This document shows, piece by piece, positions 12,401 through 21,066 of a stretch of 64,000 bases of DNA; position 1 is the stretch's first letter, and every line of letters starts with the position of its first letter. Below the pieces are notes generated by a model. The model had not been told where the DNA came from. It saw only the letters and a program-made list of their open reading frames with translations, and ran no database searches. A program made the position numbers and the translations under genes. Where the stretch lies: the NCBI RefSeq assembly GCF_964275005.1, contig NC_092685.1, positions 29,162,682 through 29,226,681 of the forward strand, read 5' to 3'. Origin of the DNA: Diadema setosum. Its lineage: Eukaryota > Echinodermata > Echinoidea > Diadematoida > Diadematidae.

Positions 12401-15003
12401 CACTGGAACTGATGTGAGTATATAGATTGCTATTTTGTTTTTATCTTTTATATACTAGATACAAATGATACTTCTCAGACGAACAATTTTATCCCTCCCC
12501 GCGTTTAGATAATTCATATGTTGATAATTTTATGATGATATCCCTTTTCTGACCATCTGTGGAATATCATGCCAAACATGTTTATTGCCCCTGAGATGAA
12601 TGCGTTGATCGTGCATTGTTATCATAGGTTCTGTGTAGGGAGCTTGGTCACTCCAATACGGATGACGCCAGGTATCTGTACAGCTACGAGTACGACGGAA
12701 CTGCGTGGGAGTACCCTGACATTTGGTTCGAGTTTTCCTATTGCCCATCTGACGTTGACAAGATTTTCGAATGCTACCATGAGCCATGGGGCTACTCCAG
12801 TGGCTGCTCTGGGATCAACTCCTTAGCCTTCGTGACGTGCGTGCCCTATAATCCTGAAACTAATCCAACATCGGGTGAGCTATTTGGAAAAGGGACGATT
12901 TTGTAAAACAGATTGTTTTGTTGACTAATATAATGTCGCAAAGATAGAAGGTTGTTCTCGATGTGTTTGTGGCAATGTATGTGTAGGAAGGAATGGGAGG
13001 GATGACCCTCAACGCTATCAACCATTGGTCATCAGTACTTGCACATTCAAGAAAAAAAAAGATATTCTCGAATTACATGCGACATTGTCGACCCTGAGGA
13101 AGACGTATGTATTCGTTGAAAATTTGGTCTGAATAAATAGCACTGTTGGACTGAAATGCATTACCACCCTACCTCGTCATCTTTTATATATATATGATAT
13201 AAATATACATATATATAATCTTTGTTTTCGGATGGTGCTATAAATTGCAGGCCTAATCTCATATGAGCACCTTTGTCCAGTGGGACATAATGGACTCGAT
13301 ATTTTGGGGACCCCAAGTCGGTACCCAAGACATTCGAGTTAAACTCTAAAGACGCATCTAGCAATCAGGCGAAGCAGACGATCCCTCATGCCTCAATCCA
13401 GTATTTTATTAGAGCTCGAGTCAAGACTGCAGGACTGTCTCATACCAGTACTGACACCAAACTGCCTTTCTCTCCAGTCAACTTCAGAGGAATTACTGCT
13501 CAAGACTGACTCTTAATTTCTTACCAAACCCAGACATCGTTCATCACCTTCGTGTATCAATAAACTACTTTAACAACGATAACTGTATTCTACAGTGACC
13601 GTAACCGATGACCATTTGTGGTCTGGTCCGGGGACAGAGAATCTACTTGGGGAGATGATGAAATCTAGGGGGCTCGTCAGTGGTAAGGGGAAAGGAAGAA
13701 CCATAGACACAAACAATGTTCTCAGTAAATGTGTCCGCCAATAAGACTTGCCCTACCAAACTTTCAAGTGGAGTCCCAATTTGCCTAACTCTGTGATCGT
13801 AACAATATATGTTTCCAAGTTTAGCGCAAGGCAAGGATAAAACCACAAAGTTGTCCATTAAATGCCTTATGTTCCGAATCAAAAAGATACGGGACATATT
13901 GGGTGCTCTTTCGTACACCTTTGTCCAGTGAAACATGATAAGCGCAAGGTGTTTTCCTAGGGTATGAGCGCCATGCAAGGCTCGAACCAAGAATCACTGC
14001 TCGTAAAGGGAAAATCCAGTCCAAATATAAGTTTGTCTGATAAAAAAAGAGTAAAATCTTACGAGTTCAATTGTAAAAAAATTGACTGGATTCAGATGAA
14101 AAATAAGGAAGTTATGACATTTTGAAGTTTTGATAATTTCTCCAAAACAGTTCTTGTACAGTGGGTATGTCATACCCTCACAATTTTGCATTGATCGTGT
14201 ACAAAAAAGAATATGAAGAAAATTGGAAGCGTCTGTCATTGAAGTCTGAAACATGACGCTATTCCTGGTTGAATAACTTCGGAATAGTGATCAGTTAGAT
14301 ATGAAAGGATTTGAGCCTCGGGCATAATTACGTTTGAATGAAAAACTGGAAATTTCAAAATTGTATGCACAAACTATATGGGGAGTTGTGAGGGAATGAC
14401 ATGTGCGCTTTGTAATTTGCATATTCATATTGACTGTTCAAGAACCGTTTCCCCCAAGAATAGCGAAACTTCAAAATGTCATAACTTCCTTATTTTTCAT
14501 CCGATTTCGATCAAATGTATACCGTTGAACTCGTAATATTTTACTCTTTCTCGTCAGACAAAATAGTTGGACTGGATTTCCCCTTCAAAGTCCAAAGCCT
14601 ACCCAATGACTAACTCAATGACTAACTTACTTTGCAAGACTTTTCTCTTGATTACCCATATTCAGGTCCATATCATCCTGACCAAGGTGCGAGTGGTCTC
14701 GAAGCGTGGCAGATAATCATCATCGCAATTGTGATTTTCGTGATACTCTTCTTCGTCGCCTGTTGTTGTTGGCAAGGGGGAAAGTCGCAACCAACGTCCT
14801 CTGGTGCGAACGGCATCGTTAGTGCTGCCTACGTACCCACAACGAATTCAACTCACTTTGAGGTGTCACCGGCGGAAGCATCATGTCCTCCACCAGCCTA
14901 CGTCCCGCCTTCACCGGAACCGGTTGAAGCGCCGCCAACGTACGAATCGGTGACACCGGGCAGCGTTCCCAAAGATACTGCAAATGACTCTGATGACGCG
15001 TAG
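2003..15003 (+). CDS. Type I membrane scavenger-receptor-like protein with six SRCR domains and a PPxY cytoplasmic tail
   Basis: Nine exons (2003-2093, 5113-5433, 6025-6366, 9392-9700, 10238-10561, 11457-11786, 12286-12413, 12628-12874, 14666-15003) join to 2430 bases, exactly 809 codons plus TAG. All introns are GT-AG and all are phase 1, except the phase-0 intron splitting domain 6. The order is signal peptide (residues 1 to about 26), six SRCR domains of 103-125 residues each, a short stalk, a transmembrane helix ([16 protein letters not shown]), a CCCW juxtamembrane cluster and a tail with PPPAY and APPTY. SRCR domains are disulfide-rich ligand-binding modules of cell-surface and secreted proteins, and invertebrate deuterostomes carry large families of them, often linked to immunity. 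Ligand and function here are unknown. The PPxY motifs suggest binding to WW-domain proteins such as NEDD4-type ubiquitin ligases (inference). Most domains show the six-cysteine group A pattern. Confidence 0.88.
2094..5112 (+). other. SRCR gene intron 1 with microsatellites
   Basis: No coding signal was seen. It holds (TA)n tracts at about 2316-2370, 2425-2490, 3391-3414 and 3423-3461, (CA)n near 3317-3338 and a C run near 4289-4302. The intron ends in ttgcag at 5107-5112. Confidence 0.7.
5113..5433 (+). CDS. SRCR gene exon 2: SRCR domain 1
   Basis: A complete SRCR domain in one 321-base phase 1-1 exon. It begins [16 protein letters not shown] and carries the conserved [27 protein letters not shown] and STC segments, then a DC and the terminal VTC. 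Six cysteines at the C2, C3, C5, C6, C7 and C8 positions match group A, which lacks the C1-C4 bond of group B. Acceptor ttgcag and donor gtaaag are both good. Confidence 0.92.
6025..6366 (+). CDS. SRCR gene exon 3: SRCR domain 2
   Basis: A 342-base phase 1-1 exon encoding [62 protein letters not shown] and VVCDD. It has the six group-A cysteines and matches the SRCR consensus best of the six domains. The loop between C3 and C5 is longer than in domain 1. Acceptor cactag and donor gtaagc flank it. Confidence 0.93.
6367..9391 (+). other. SRCR gene intron 3, no gene seen
   Basis: AT-rich sequence without recognisable domains or element ends. A 151-codon open frame at 6565-7020 has no family resemblance, no signal and biased low-complexity composition, so it is not called a gene. 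The tandem 41-mer at 9170-9251 lies just before the acceptor. Confidence 0.6.
9170..9251. repeat. perfect tandem duplication of a 41-mer
   Basis: Two identical 41-base copies (9170-9210 and 9211-9251) beginning agtaatctag and ending tcactatcac. Each contains cgatcga. The copies end about 140 bases before the exon 4 acceptor. Perfect identity implies a very recent or assembly-derived duplication. Confidence 0.95.
9392..9700 (+). CDS. SRCR gene exon 4: SRCR domain 3
   Basis: A 309-base phase 1-1 exon with [58 protein letters not shown] and GVVCN. All six group-A cysteines are present. It is the shortest of the six domains. Acceptor ccttag, donor gtagga. Confidence 0.92.
9701..10237 (+). other. 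SRCR gene intron 4
   Basis: 537 bases of AT-rich intron; nothing recognisable. The acceptor is preceded by a TTTG-rich pyrimidine tract (ttcccag). Confidence 0.75.
10238..10561 (+). CDS. SRCR gene exon 5: SRCR domain 4
   Basis: A 324-base phase 1-1 exon. It encodes [62 protein letters not shown] and QVICGP. Six group-A cysteines are present. The start of the domain departs from the usual RLVNG (here DLLSG), and the VLLD-type strand is replaced by IFYRDYRC. Acceptor cccag, donor gtaaga. Confidence 0.9.
10562..11456 (+). other. SRCR gene intron 5
   Basis: 895 bases; (TTTG)n near 11212-11236 and an A run near 11270. The pyrimidine stretch before the acceptor is about 20 bases upstream of the AG (ccccctttttac). 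Confidence 0.65.
11457..11786 (+). CDS. SRCR gene exon 6: divergent SRCR domain 5 lacking C2 and C7
   Basis: A 330-base phase 1-1 exon. Conserved are [17 protein letters not shown], the [10 protein letters not shown] segment, GCYGTE, QECY and KVVCYP. Where other domains read WGxICD this one reads WGLLTDS, so C2 is absent, and the C7 position lies in [10 protein letters not shown] without cysteine. In SRCR folds C2 bonds C7, so exactly one disulfide is lost. An extra cysteine precedes C3 (CC), giving an odd total of five. The reading frame, splice sites and length are intact, so this is a derived domain rather than a broken exon. Confidence 0.85.
11787..12285 (+). other. SRCR gene intron 6
   Basis: 499 bases, AT-rich, nothing recognisable apart from a short CA-rich stretch near 11880-11910. 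Confidence 0.7.
12286..12413 (+). CDS. SRCR gene exon 7: SRCR domain 6, first half
   Basis: 128 bases from a phase-1 acceptor (ttttag) to a phase-0 donor (gat|gtgagta). It encodes [26 protein letters not shown] and AVCDSTF, that is the first strands and C2 of an SRCR domain, ending before the C3 helix. This is the only SRCR domain of the gene split between exons. Confidence 0.82.
12628..12874 (+). CDS. SRCR gene exon 8: SRCR domain 6, second half
   Basis: 247 bases from a phase-0 acceptor (atcatag) to a phase-1 donor (tcgg|gtgagc). It continues domain 6 with [41 protein letters not shown] and FVTCVPYN. C3, C5, C6, C7 and C8 are present, so the domain keeps all six group-A cysteines. A short polar stalk (NPETNPTS) follows. 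Confidence 0.85.
13090..13129 (+). ncRNA. hammerhead ribozyme motif of a Penelope-like element remnant
   Basis: The order is stem I 5' strand GACC (13090-13093), core CTGAGGA (13094-13100, fits CUGANGA), stem II GACG...CGTT (13102-13105 with 13114-13117), core GAAA (13118-13121), a minimal stem III formed by A-U around AT, then U at the cleavage position (13125) and GGTC (13126-13129), which pairs with GACC. This is the type I hammerhead with a tiny stem III described for Penelope-like retroelements. TGAATAAATA and a TA tract follow within 60 bases. No RT remnant was seen, so the copy is strongly 5'-truncated. Confidence 0.7.
14005..14586. mobile_element. MITE with about 120-base imperfect terminal inverted repeats
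   Basis: Left arm 14005-14130 and right arm 14465-14586 are inverted copies. Matching blocks are aatccagtcc / ggactggatt, gagtaaaat.ttacgagttcaa and gaaaaataaggaagttatgac. No ORF lies between. It is a non-autonomous DNA element in intron 8 that can fold into one hairpin. Confidence 0.8.
14666..15003 (+). CDS. SRCR gene exon 9: transmembrane helix and PPxY tail
   Basis: Starts at a phase-1 acceptor (attcag) and ends at TAG 15001-15003. It encodes a stalk ([15 protein letters not shown]), the helix [16 protein letters not shown], a CCCW cluster that could be palmitoylated, and about 75 cytoplasmic residues. The distal tail reads [19 protein letters not shown], with two PPxY motifs 12 residues apart, then an acidic end (NDSDDA). 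The same PPPAYxPxSPxPxEAPPxY pattern occurs in the 58109-58473 exon, which shows common origin. Confidence 0.9.
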
Positions 15004-16303
15004 CTACTACGAGTGTAAGAAACTGCAGTTATCTTACGGAAGATTTCCCTGATGGATACAATTCCAATATAGAGATTTTTTGACGTCGTGACTCGAACAT
15101 TTTTTTTTTACGTTTCTACCAAAGATATCAAAGGATTTTTATGATGACATATGAATTTTATGATGATGTTATTTCATGTGCCATATTACCTGATGAAACG
15201 CAATCTTTGTGATAGAAAGTAGGCTTAGCTTTCAAAGCACAAGGTACAGTATATGGGGTTAAAATCTCCAGCGCAAACACTCATTCACTCACACACCCAC
15301 ACACATGTCGTATAATTATCATTCTAAGACACATGCATACAGACTGTGTGCGGAGGATCTCAAATTTGTGAATGATTTAGTTAGCCCTTGATTGGATGAC
15401 CATTTTCGTGCTCTTGCAGTGTGCGTACATCAAGAATCTCTGCATCCACTGACTTCTCTGTACCACAATACATGAAAGGATAATTAGTTTTTAGTTTTTT
15501 TTTCACGCAAGGACCAAAAAAATGGCCCTCTTCGTGTTCATTCTTAATGAAGACATAATGACTATGGTCGATTTGCGGAGTCTATAATCGATAGGGCAAG
15601 AGTGCCTTAAATGCAAACACCTTGACAACTCATTTTGAAGCTATATGATATAGATGCTTATTTCGGAATGATTTTGTGTGTGTGTGATCCAAAAGGAAAC
15701 AAAACTCAGACAAAACCATTTCATATCAGAGTTGTATTACATTTTCGGCAGTCTCAGTTTGAGAGCCCAAGTAAGGGATTTTGATATGAGCAAACACTCC
15801 CTTAATGGTGGGCATCATATTAATGTATAGCAATAGTTACAACAAGCGTAAAAATAATACGACTGAAAAGGATATAGCTCAAAAGAGATACATTAATGCT
15901 TGTAGTGGAAATGCTTGTGACATTTGCTTAAGTGCCGGGATTTTTATTCTGATGTTGCTTTTACTCTTTTTACAAATGGACTACATGGCATTCCCTCAAA
16001 ACTTTATTTAATGCAATCCATACAAACGATTTATATCATGAGGCTCGACATTGACTTCATTCTCTGGTGTGGCACATTTTATTTCGAGCCACTAGAATCT
16101 GAATAAGCTTTAGTTGCCCGAAAATAGAAATGTTGTAGTACGAAAGAAATGGAAACATAATCGATTCTGAATTTTGTTGCCCGCTCGGGCTACCAAAAGA
16201 TATCCTTTCTGGAAGTAAAGCCCTGTTAACCCATTATAACTGCATTCTTTATCATTAACTATTTAACAGTCTTTCATCGTATCGTTGCTATGTTAAAAAT
16301 AAA
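15004..16303 (+). other. probable 3' UTR of the SRCR gene
   Basis: AT-rich, no domain. The first clear AATAAA downstream of the stop is at 16298-16303, which would give a 1.3 kb 3' UTR. Transcript data would be needed to fix the end. Confidence 0.35.
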
Positions 16304-16565
16304 TGTTATGTGCTGAAATAAGTGAAGTGAGTGGAGATAGATAATTTCGTGGTGCTGCAATGAGATTTTAAAATGCATATTGTGTTTGAGTCCTCAGCTT
16401 ACACCGAGTGGATTTTCTTACACCGAGTGGATTTTCATATCATGTGTCATCACAGTTCATATGGTTTCACTATTGTGGAATGCACGGAATAGAACTCAAT
16501 TTACATTGTATACCTCGGAAATACTCGATGTACTGAAAGAACGATAAAACTGTGACAAGCAAAGG

Positions 16566-16755
16566 TGCACGTCACGAGTGCGACATCCACGAGTCGAACA
16601 GTCTACGAGCCACCCAGCCCAAGAGTCATACAGCTCACGAGTCATACAGCCCACGAGCTCGGATTAGGCTAATAAGGCCCATGAGTCCAACACTAGGCAT
16701 ATAAGGCCCATGAGTCCGACAGTAGGCAAAAAAGGCCAATGAGTCTGACGCTCAT
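16566..16755. repeat. degenerate minisatellite of gagtc / ggcccatgagtc units
   Basis: Imperfect tandem copies of cacgagtcata-type units pass into units of about 34 bases containing aaggcccatgagtcc (three copies near 16673-16745). No coding sense. Confidence 0.75.
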
Positions 16756-17393
16756 TACATCACGGGGCGTTGTACGCAGTGACAATCTCGCGGGCCTTTT
16801 TTTTTTGCCTGGTGTCCGACTTGTAAGCCTTGTTTTATTAGTGTCGAGCTTTTTAGTAGTATGACTCTAGGATGTCGAACACGTGAATTGATTCCCAAAT
16901 GAAAATGACATAATAGATATACCATGATCTAAAATGACTTTCATAAAGAGTGAAGTTACGAGACATCACTAGTCTACTCAAAATCACACGGTACATAATA
17001 TACGAATGTTGTCGACTTTCAGAGTTTGCAATGTTCTGACACAGTAATATTGACAACAACAAAATAAAAATATGATACGTTAATAATTGTATGAACAAAC
17101 TTTTCATTGTCTACTTCAACAAGGGGAAAAGGCGCTTCTTGAACATGAGGAGGAAATCCACAGTATAGAGGAGGGAAGAGGTAATAATCCACGATATATC
17201 AACTGCCATAACAAAAGTAGATGGATCCCGGAGCAGCTGTAGAGCAAAGTGTAGAAAATCTGATAGTAGTATCAATGTTGGTACTTTTTAATGATATATA
17301 ATTGTTTCAGATTTCAGTCTAATCATGTATCAGTCTAGATTAGCAAATATGTAACGAGCATAGACATCTCAGACAGATTGCTTCCACTTTTTT

Positions 17394-17650
17394 TTAGGGA
17401 AACATTTTAATGATATTGTGTGTACGAGATTTCCGTTGAAGGACTATTGCATCCCTGCATGTGTTATTGTTGATCCAGGGGTAATCAAAGACAGCATGAT
17501 TACACGCAGCGTGTAGGGATTTTGATTCAGTAAACTGCAATATATGTTAAAACAAGACCGTAGTTTTATCACTTTCTTGTCTGCTGCATTGTCAGGTTTA
17601 ATAGACATCGATTGGTACGTGTGATTGGTGAGTGAGTATTCTATCAAACG
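17394..17650. repeat. diverged duplicate of 18952-19210
   Basis: Collinear blocks shared with 18952-19210 include gggaaacat.ttaatga, ttgatccagg, gctgcattgtc and gtgagtgagt, in the same order and orientation. Divergence is high, so the duplication is old. Confidence 0.6.
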
Positions 17651-18951
17651 TGACAATAATTGTGGTGTCCAAGTATAAGAACAGAAAAAGAGGTTGTTAT
17701 TTGTCTAGGCCCTAGGCACCCAACAGATGCACAAACACACAAGCACAAACGAACAAACTGTGTGTATACAAGGTATGATAATTATGTCAGTCGTATGGAT
17801 CCTCGGATATCGTGTAGAAATGCAATTATTGCATGTGTCACACTGATATACTATTCGAATAAACGTGTTCGTGCACTCTAAAAAAGAAAATGGTATATCC
17901 AATATCTTTAAAGGGCTTACTCCTCTAAACTTTTCTAAATGTTAGATTTAACACTCAAAATCGTGAGTTACCATTTTATTTCTGTTTAAGTAAAAAAAAA
18001 AAAAAAAAAAAGATAAAATAAGCCCAACATTTTGAAAATGCTCGTCATCTATAAAGCTGGGACGCCACCAGTGCCATCTTGGTTTTGCAAATTACGTTCA
18101 AAAGTTCAAAGACTGACCTTAAAACACGTAGTTTAATGGTTTGATCATGCCAACGTCCTCCTGCTGAACACACAGTAATGAGGTTTTATAGCACAGACAC
18201 ATTCTCACACAGGCAATATGCTTTATTTCATAGCTTAGAAAATGTGTGCCAAAATATGCATAATTTTGTGCTTGTATAGAACTTGGCAAGATAAACGTTT
18301 CTCAGGATAAGTTCAAGTCCATTATACCATATCTTTATGTCGCCTTCATGGTCTTGTCAATGAGTCAAAATTAACGTTTAAAGGATGCGATGCTGTCTTT
18401 TGTAACGGCATGCTTTTCATAATGTACATTTAGGTCTAACTGCTGAACTGGTTTCATCATAATCAGCTGGTCACGTTCTATACCTGCCTACATAACTTTA
18501 TACGGCAGTTGTGTATATTAAATGCGCTCTCATACAAAACAAAGGGAACACGCCTGGTGCTTGTGTATAAGATATGTGTGTGTGTGTGTGTGTGTGTGTG
18601 TTTGTTTGTGTGTCGTTGTCGGTGTTACAGGCGTGATAGGCGTGATATTCCTTGCAAGAGGATTTCAACAAGGACGAAGTCGAACGATCGAAAGCTTGAT
18701 GTATCAACGAAACCAAGTCACCATCAGCTGGAAAAAAAGACCCCAATAATGAAACAAACCCACATTTTTATCAAATGGGGGAGACCGGGTCCAGCTGTTA
18801 CAAACACAACTAAAGGTCCACTGAACAAACAAATTTCGCACTTCATTTTTTCTCTTTTAAAAATAATAAATGAACCTAATCATTTATCAATTCATCAATA
18901 AACTATAACGTATACCGGTAACCGCTCAGACATAGAGTTTCTCTTTCTTTG

Positions 18952-19210
18952 TTTAGGAAACATCTTAATGACAGTTGTGTGTTTGAGACTTCGGTTTTAC
19001 CATTTGTTTTTATTCTAATTGCACGTTTCACCATTGATCCAGGAATACTTACATACGAAGTGTGAGAGATGCTGATTTAGAGAAGGGCAATTATTGAGCA
19101 CTTAAATATATATGTTAGGCCCGTCATAATAGTTATCGTATTCGTGTCAGCTGCATTGTCCAGTTAATAGCCATCGACGGGAGCGATTTGTGAGTGAGTG
19201 TCCCATCAGT
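18952..19210. repeat. diverged duplicate of 17394-17650
   Basis: Second member of the direct repeat pair described at 17394. Spacing between the copies is about 1.56 kb. Confidence 0.6.
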
Positions 19211-20859
19211 CCTTTTAAAATGGAGTAAACGAAGCATTAGCACCGAGATCGCCGTGACTACTTTTTTTTTTTTTTTTTGGGGGGGGGGGGAGGGGCAGTT
19301 TAAAAATTGATACGGCATCCACGGCAATGAGGTCCATCCCATTTTGTCCGCTGTGGCTTGAAACCGAACAGCCGTGGCTGCCATGAACATGGTGCAAACG
19401 CAGCATCTAGGTAGGCAGACGCCGTGAAAAGGCGTCTGGCAAACGTGGCTGTCGTGGACAAGGAGACATGGTGCAAATCAAAATTTCAATTGAAATTATG
19501 GTGTTGGTCTTGTCCGCAAAACGACAGTCACATGGAGCAAAATGTGGAGTTCCACTTTGAGAGATTTTAAAGCCACCCGGAGGCAAAAAAAAAAAATAGG
19601 AAAAAAATACTAACACTTTGATGTACTTTACCAATAACACGTACTGATGTCATTACACAGATAAACTTCTTGGCAACTTCACGCGCTCATGAAGTTCTAA
19701 TGAGGTGCGTCTGGTGCCTAGCAGCTCGGATGTGAATGTAAAATTCAACGTCAAAACATGGTTGACATAACGACACCCAAATAAACATGATAAAAGCAAA
19801 ACAAATCAAAGTGAAACAAAGAAAATGTCTTAGCCTTAGATTTTCGCTAGTGACGCCGGCTGCATTTTCGTCTCGCTTCGAGTTTTGTGACTAGTGAAGA
19901 AAGAAAGCTGAAGTCGAAAATAAGACAAAAGGGAAAAAATGACCCATTCTATGGCAGGCATTATGTTACATAAAATCACTTTTCTTAGCTGGAAACTTGG
20001 CCTCCTGTGGGAAAGGATATTTCCGATGGAAAATTTTGTTCATGCAGATGGAACAGAATTAGAGGTTCATATGAAATGTGCTGGACGGTGCTCTATCAGT
20101 AAAGCTCTTTCTATATCATGACTATTTCTTTTTCAAGTTTTCTACAATGAAAACATTTCGGCAATGTGAGAGGAAATATATGATATCAAATTCAATAAAT
20201 CCTGATGGTATTCAAAAGAGTGTTGCCACAAACTAAAATTTTCACAAAGATTAAAAAACGGATTCACACACGACACCTGCAGGAACAGCTCTAAAAGACA
20301 TTCTGGCTATCGACAGAGGATTGAGTGCATGAAATCATTCATAATTGTCTGTCACATACATCAAAATGTTAAAACTTGTTATTATTAGACGAATTAGTCA
20401 ATCTCGGCTGATCCATTGCTTTGAGACCAGAAGTACTAGAATACAACAAGGCGATATCTGTAGGTAGGACAGAGCAACGAAGAGAGAGACACAGAGAGAG
20501 AGAGAGAGATAAAGGCCACAAGAAATTCAAACAGTGACATGGAGATGTTGTTATGACAACACACTGTATGTGACCGACAAAGAATTGGTTTGTAAATCCC
20601 TCTCTTGTGTAGAAGTGTAGTAAGGAATCTGCAATGGCAAACTCATGTCGCCTTCACAGCATCACACCTCTGTCAACACTACTTTCATAGCAACCGCTAA
20701 TTTGTGTCTACGTGGTTATTATCTTCCTTTGATTGTACTTGAGAAGAAAATCTTGTATACCCCGAATACTATAATAGTCTTTTTTATATAGTTTGGTATT
20801 CAGTTGATATAGCCGTGCTCCTCATCCTGTTATTCACAGGGCCGGCGGAGCGATTTCAA

Positions 20860-21066
20860 AAGCGTTGGGCCCACTTCCGGGTTTCATGTGCAAACAAGCA
20901 AAAAAAAAAAAACAAAACAAAACAAAAAAAAAAGCACCTCAGCTCATCCCTCCCCTTCCACTTCCGGTTTCGTTCAGCTGACAAGCTAAAAAAAGGCTCT
21001 TCAGCTCATCTGTCTCCTACCACTTCCAGGTTTCTTCAGCTGACAAGCAAAAAAAAAAAAAAAAAA
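20860..21066. repeat. about 70-base tandem units with cacttcc..ttcagctgacaagc
   Basis: Three diverged copies of a unit containing cacttccgg-type sequence; the last two continue into ttcagctgacaagc, and all pass into A-rich spacers. They follow a gggccggcggagcg element-like start. Confidence 0.6.

Larger units (their letters stand above)
12875..14665 (+). other. SRCR gene intron 8 with Penelope remnant and MITE
   Basis: Holds a hammerhead-like Penelope end (13090-13129), short TA tracts at about 13184-13218, and a 580-base MITE (14005-14586). A segment with cacctttgtccagtg occurs twice (about 13267 and 13917), suggesting another unnamed repeat at 13240-13990. No coding exon was seen. Confidence 0.65.

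Noticed and set aside
15191..15225. CTGATGA ... GAAA hammerhead-like match in the SRCR 3' region
   Set aside because: Stem II is weak with wobble pairs, and the sequences before CTGATGA and after GAAA do not pair as stem I.
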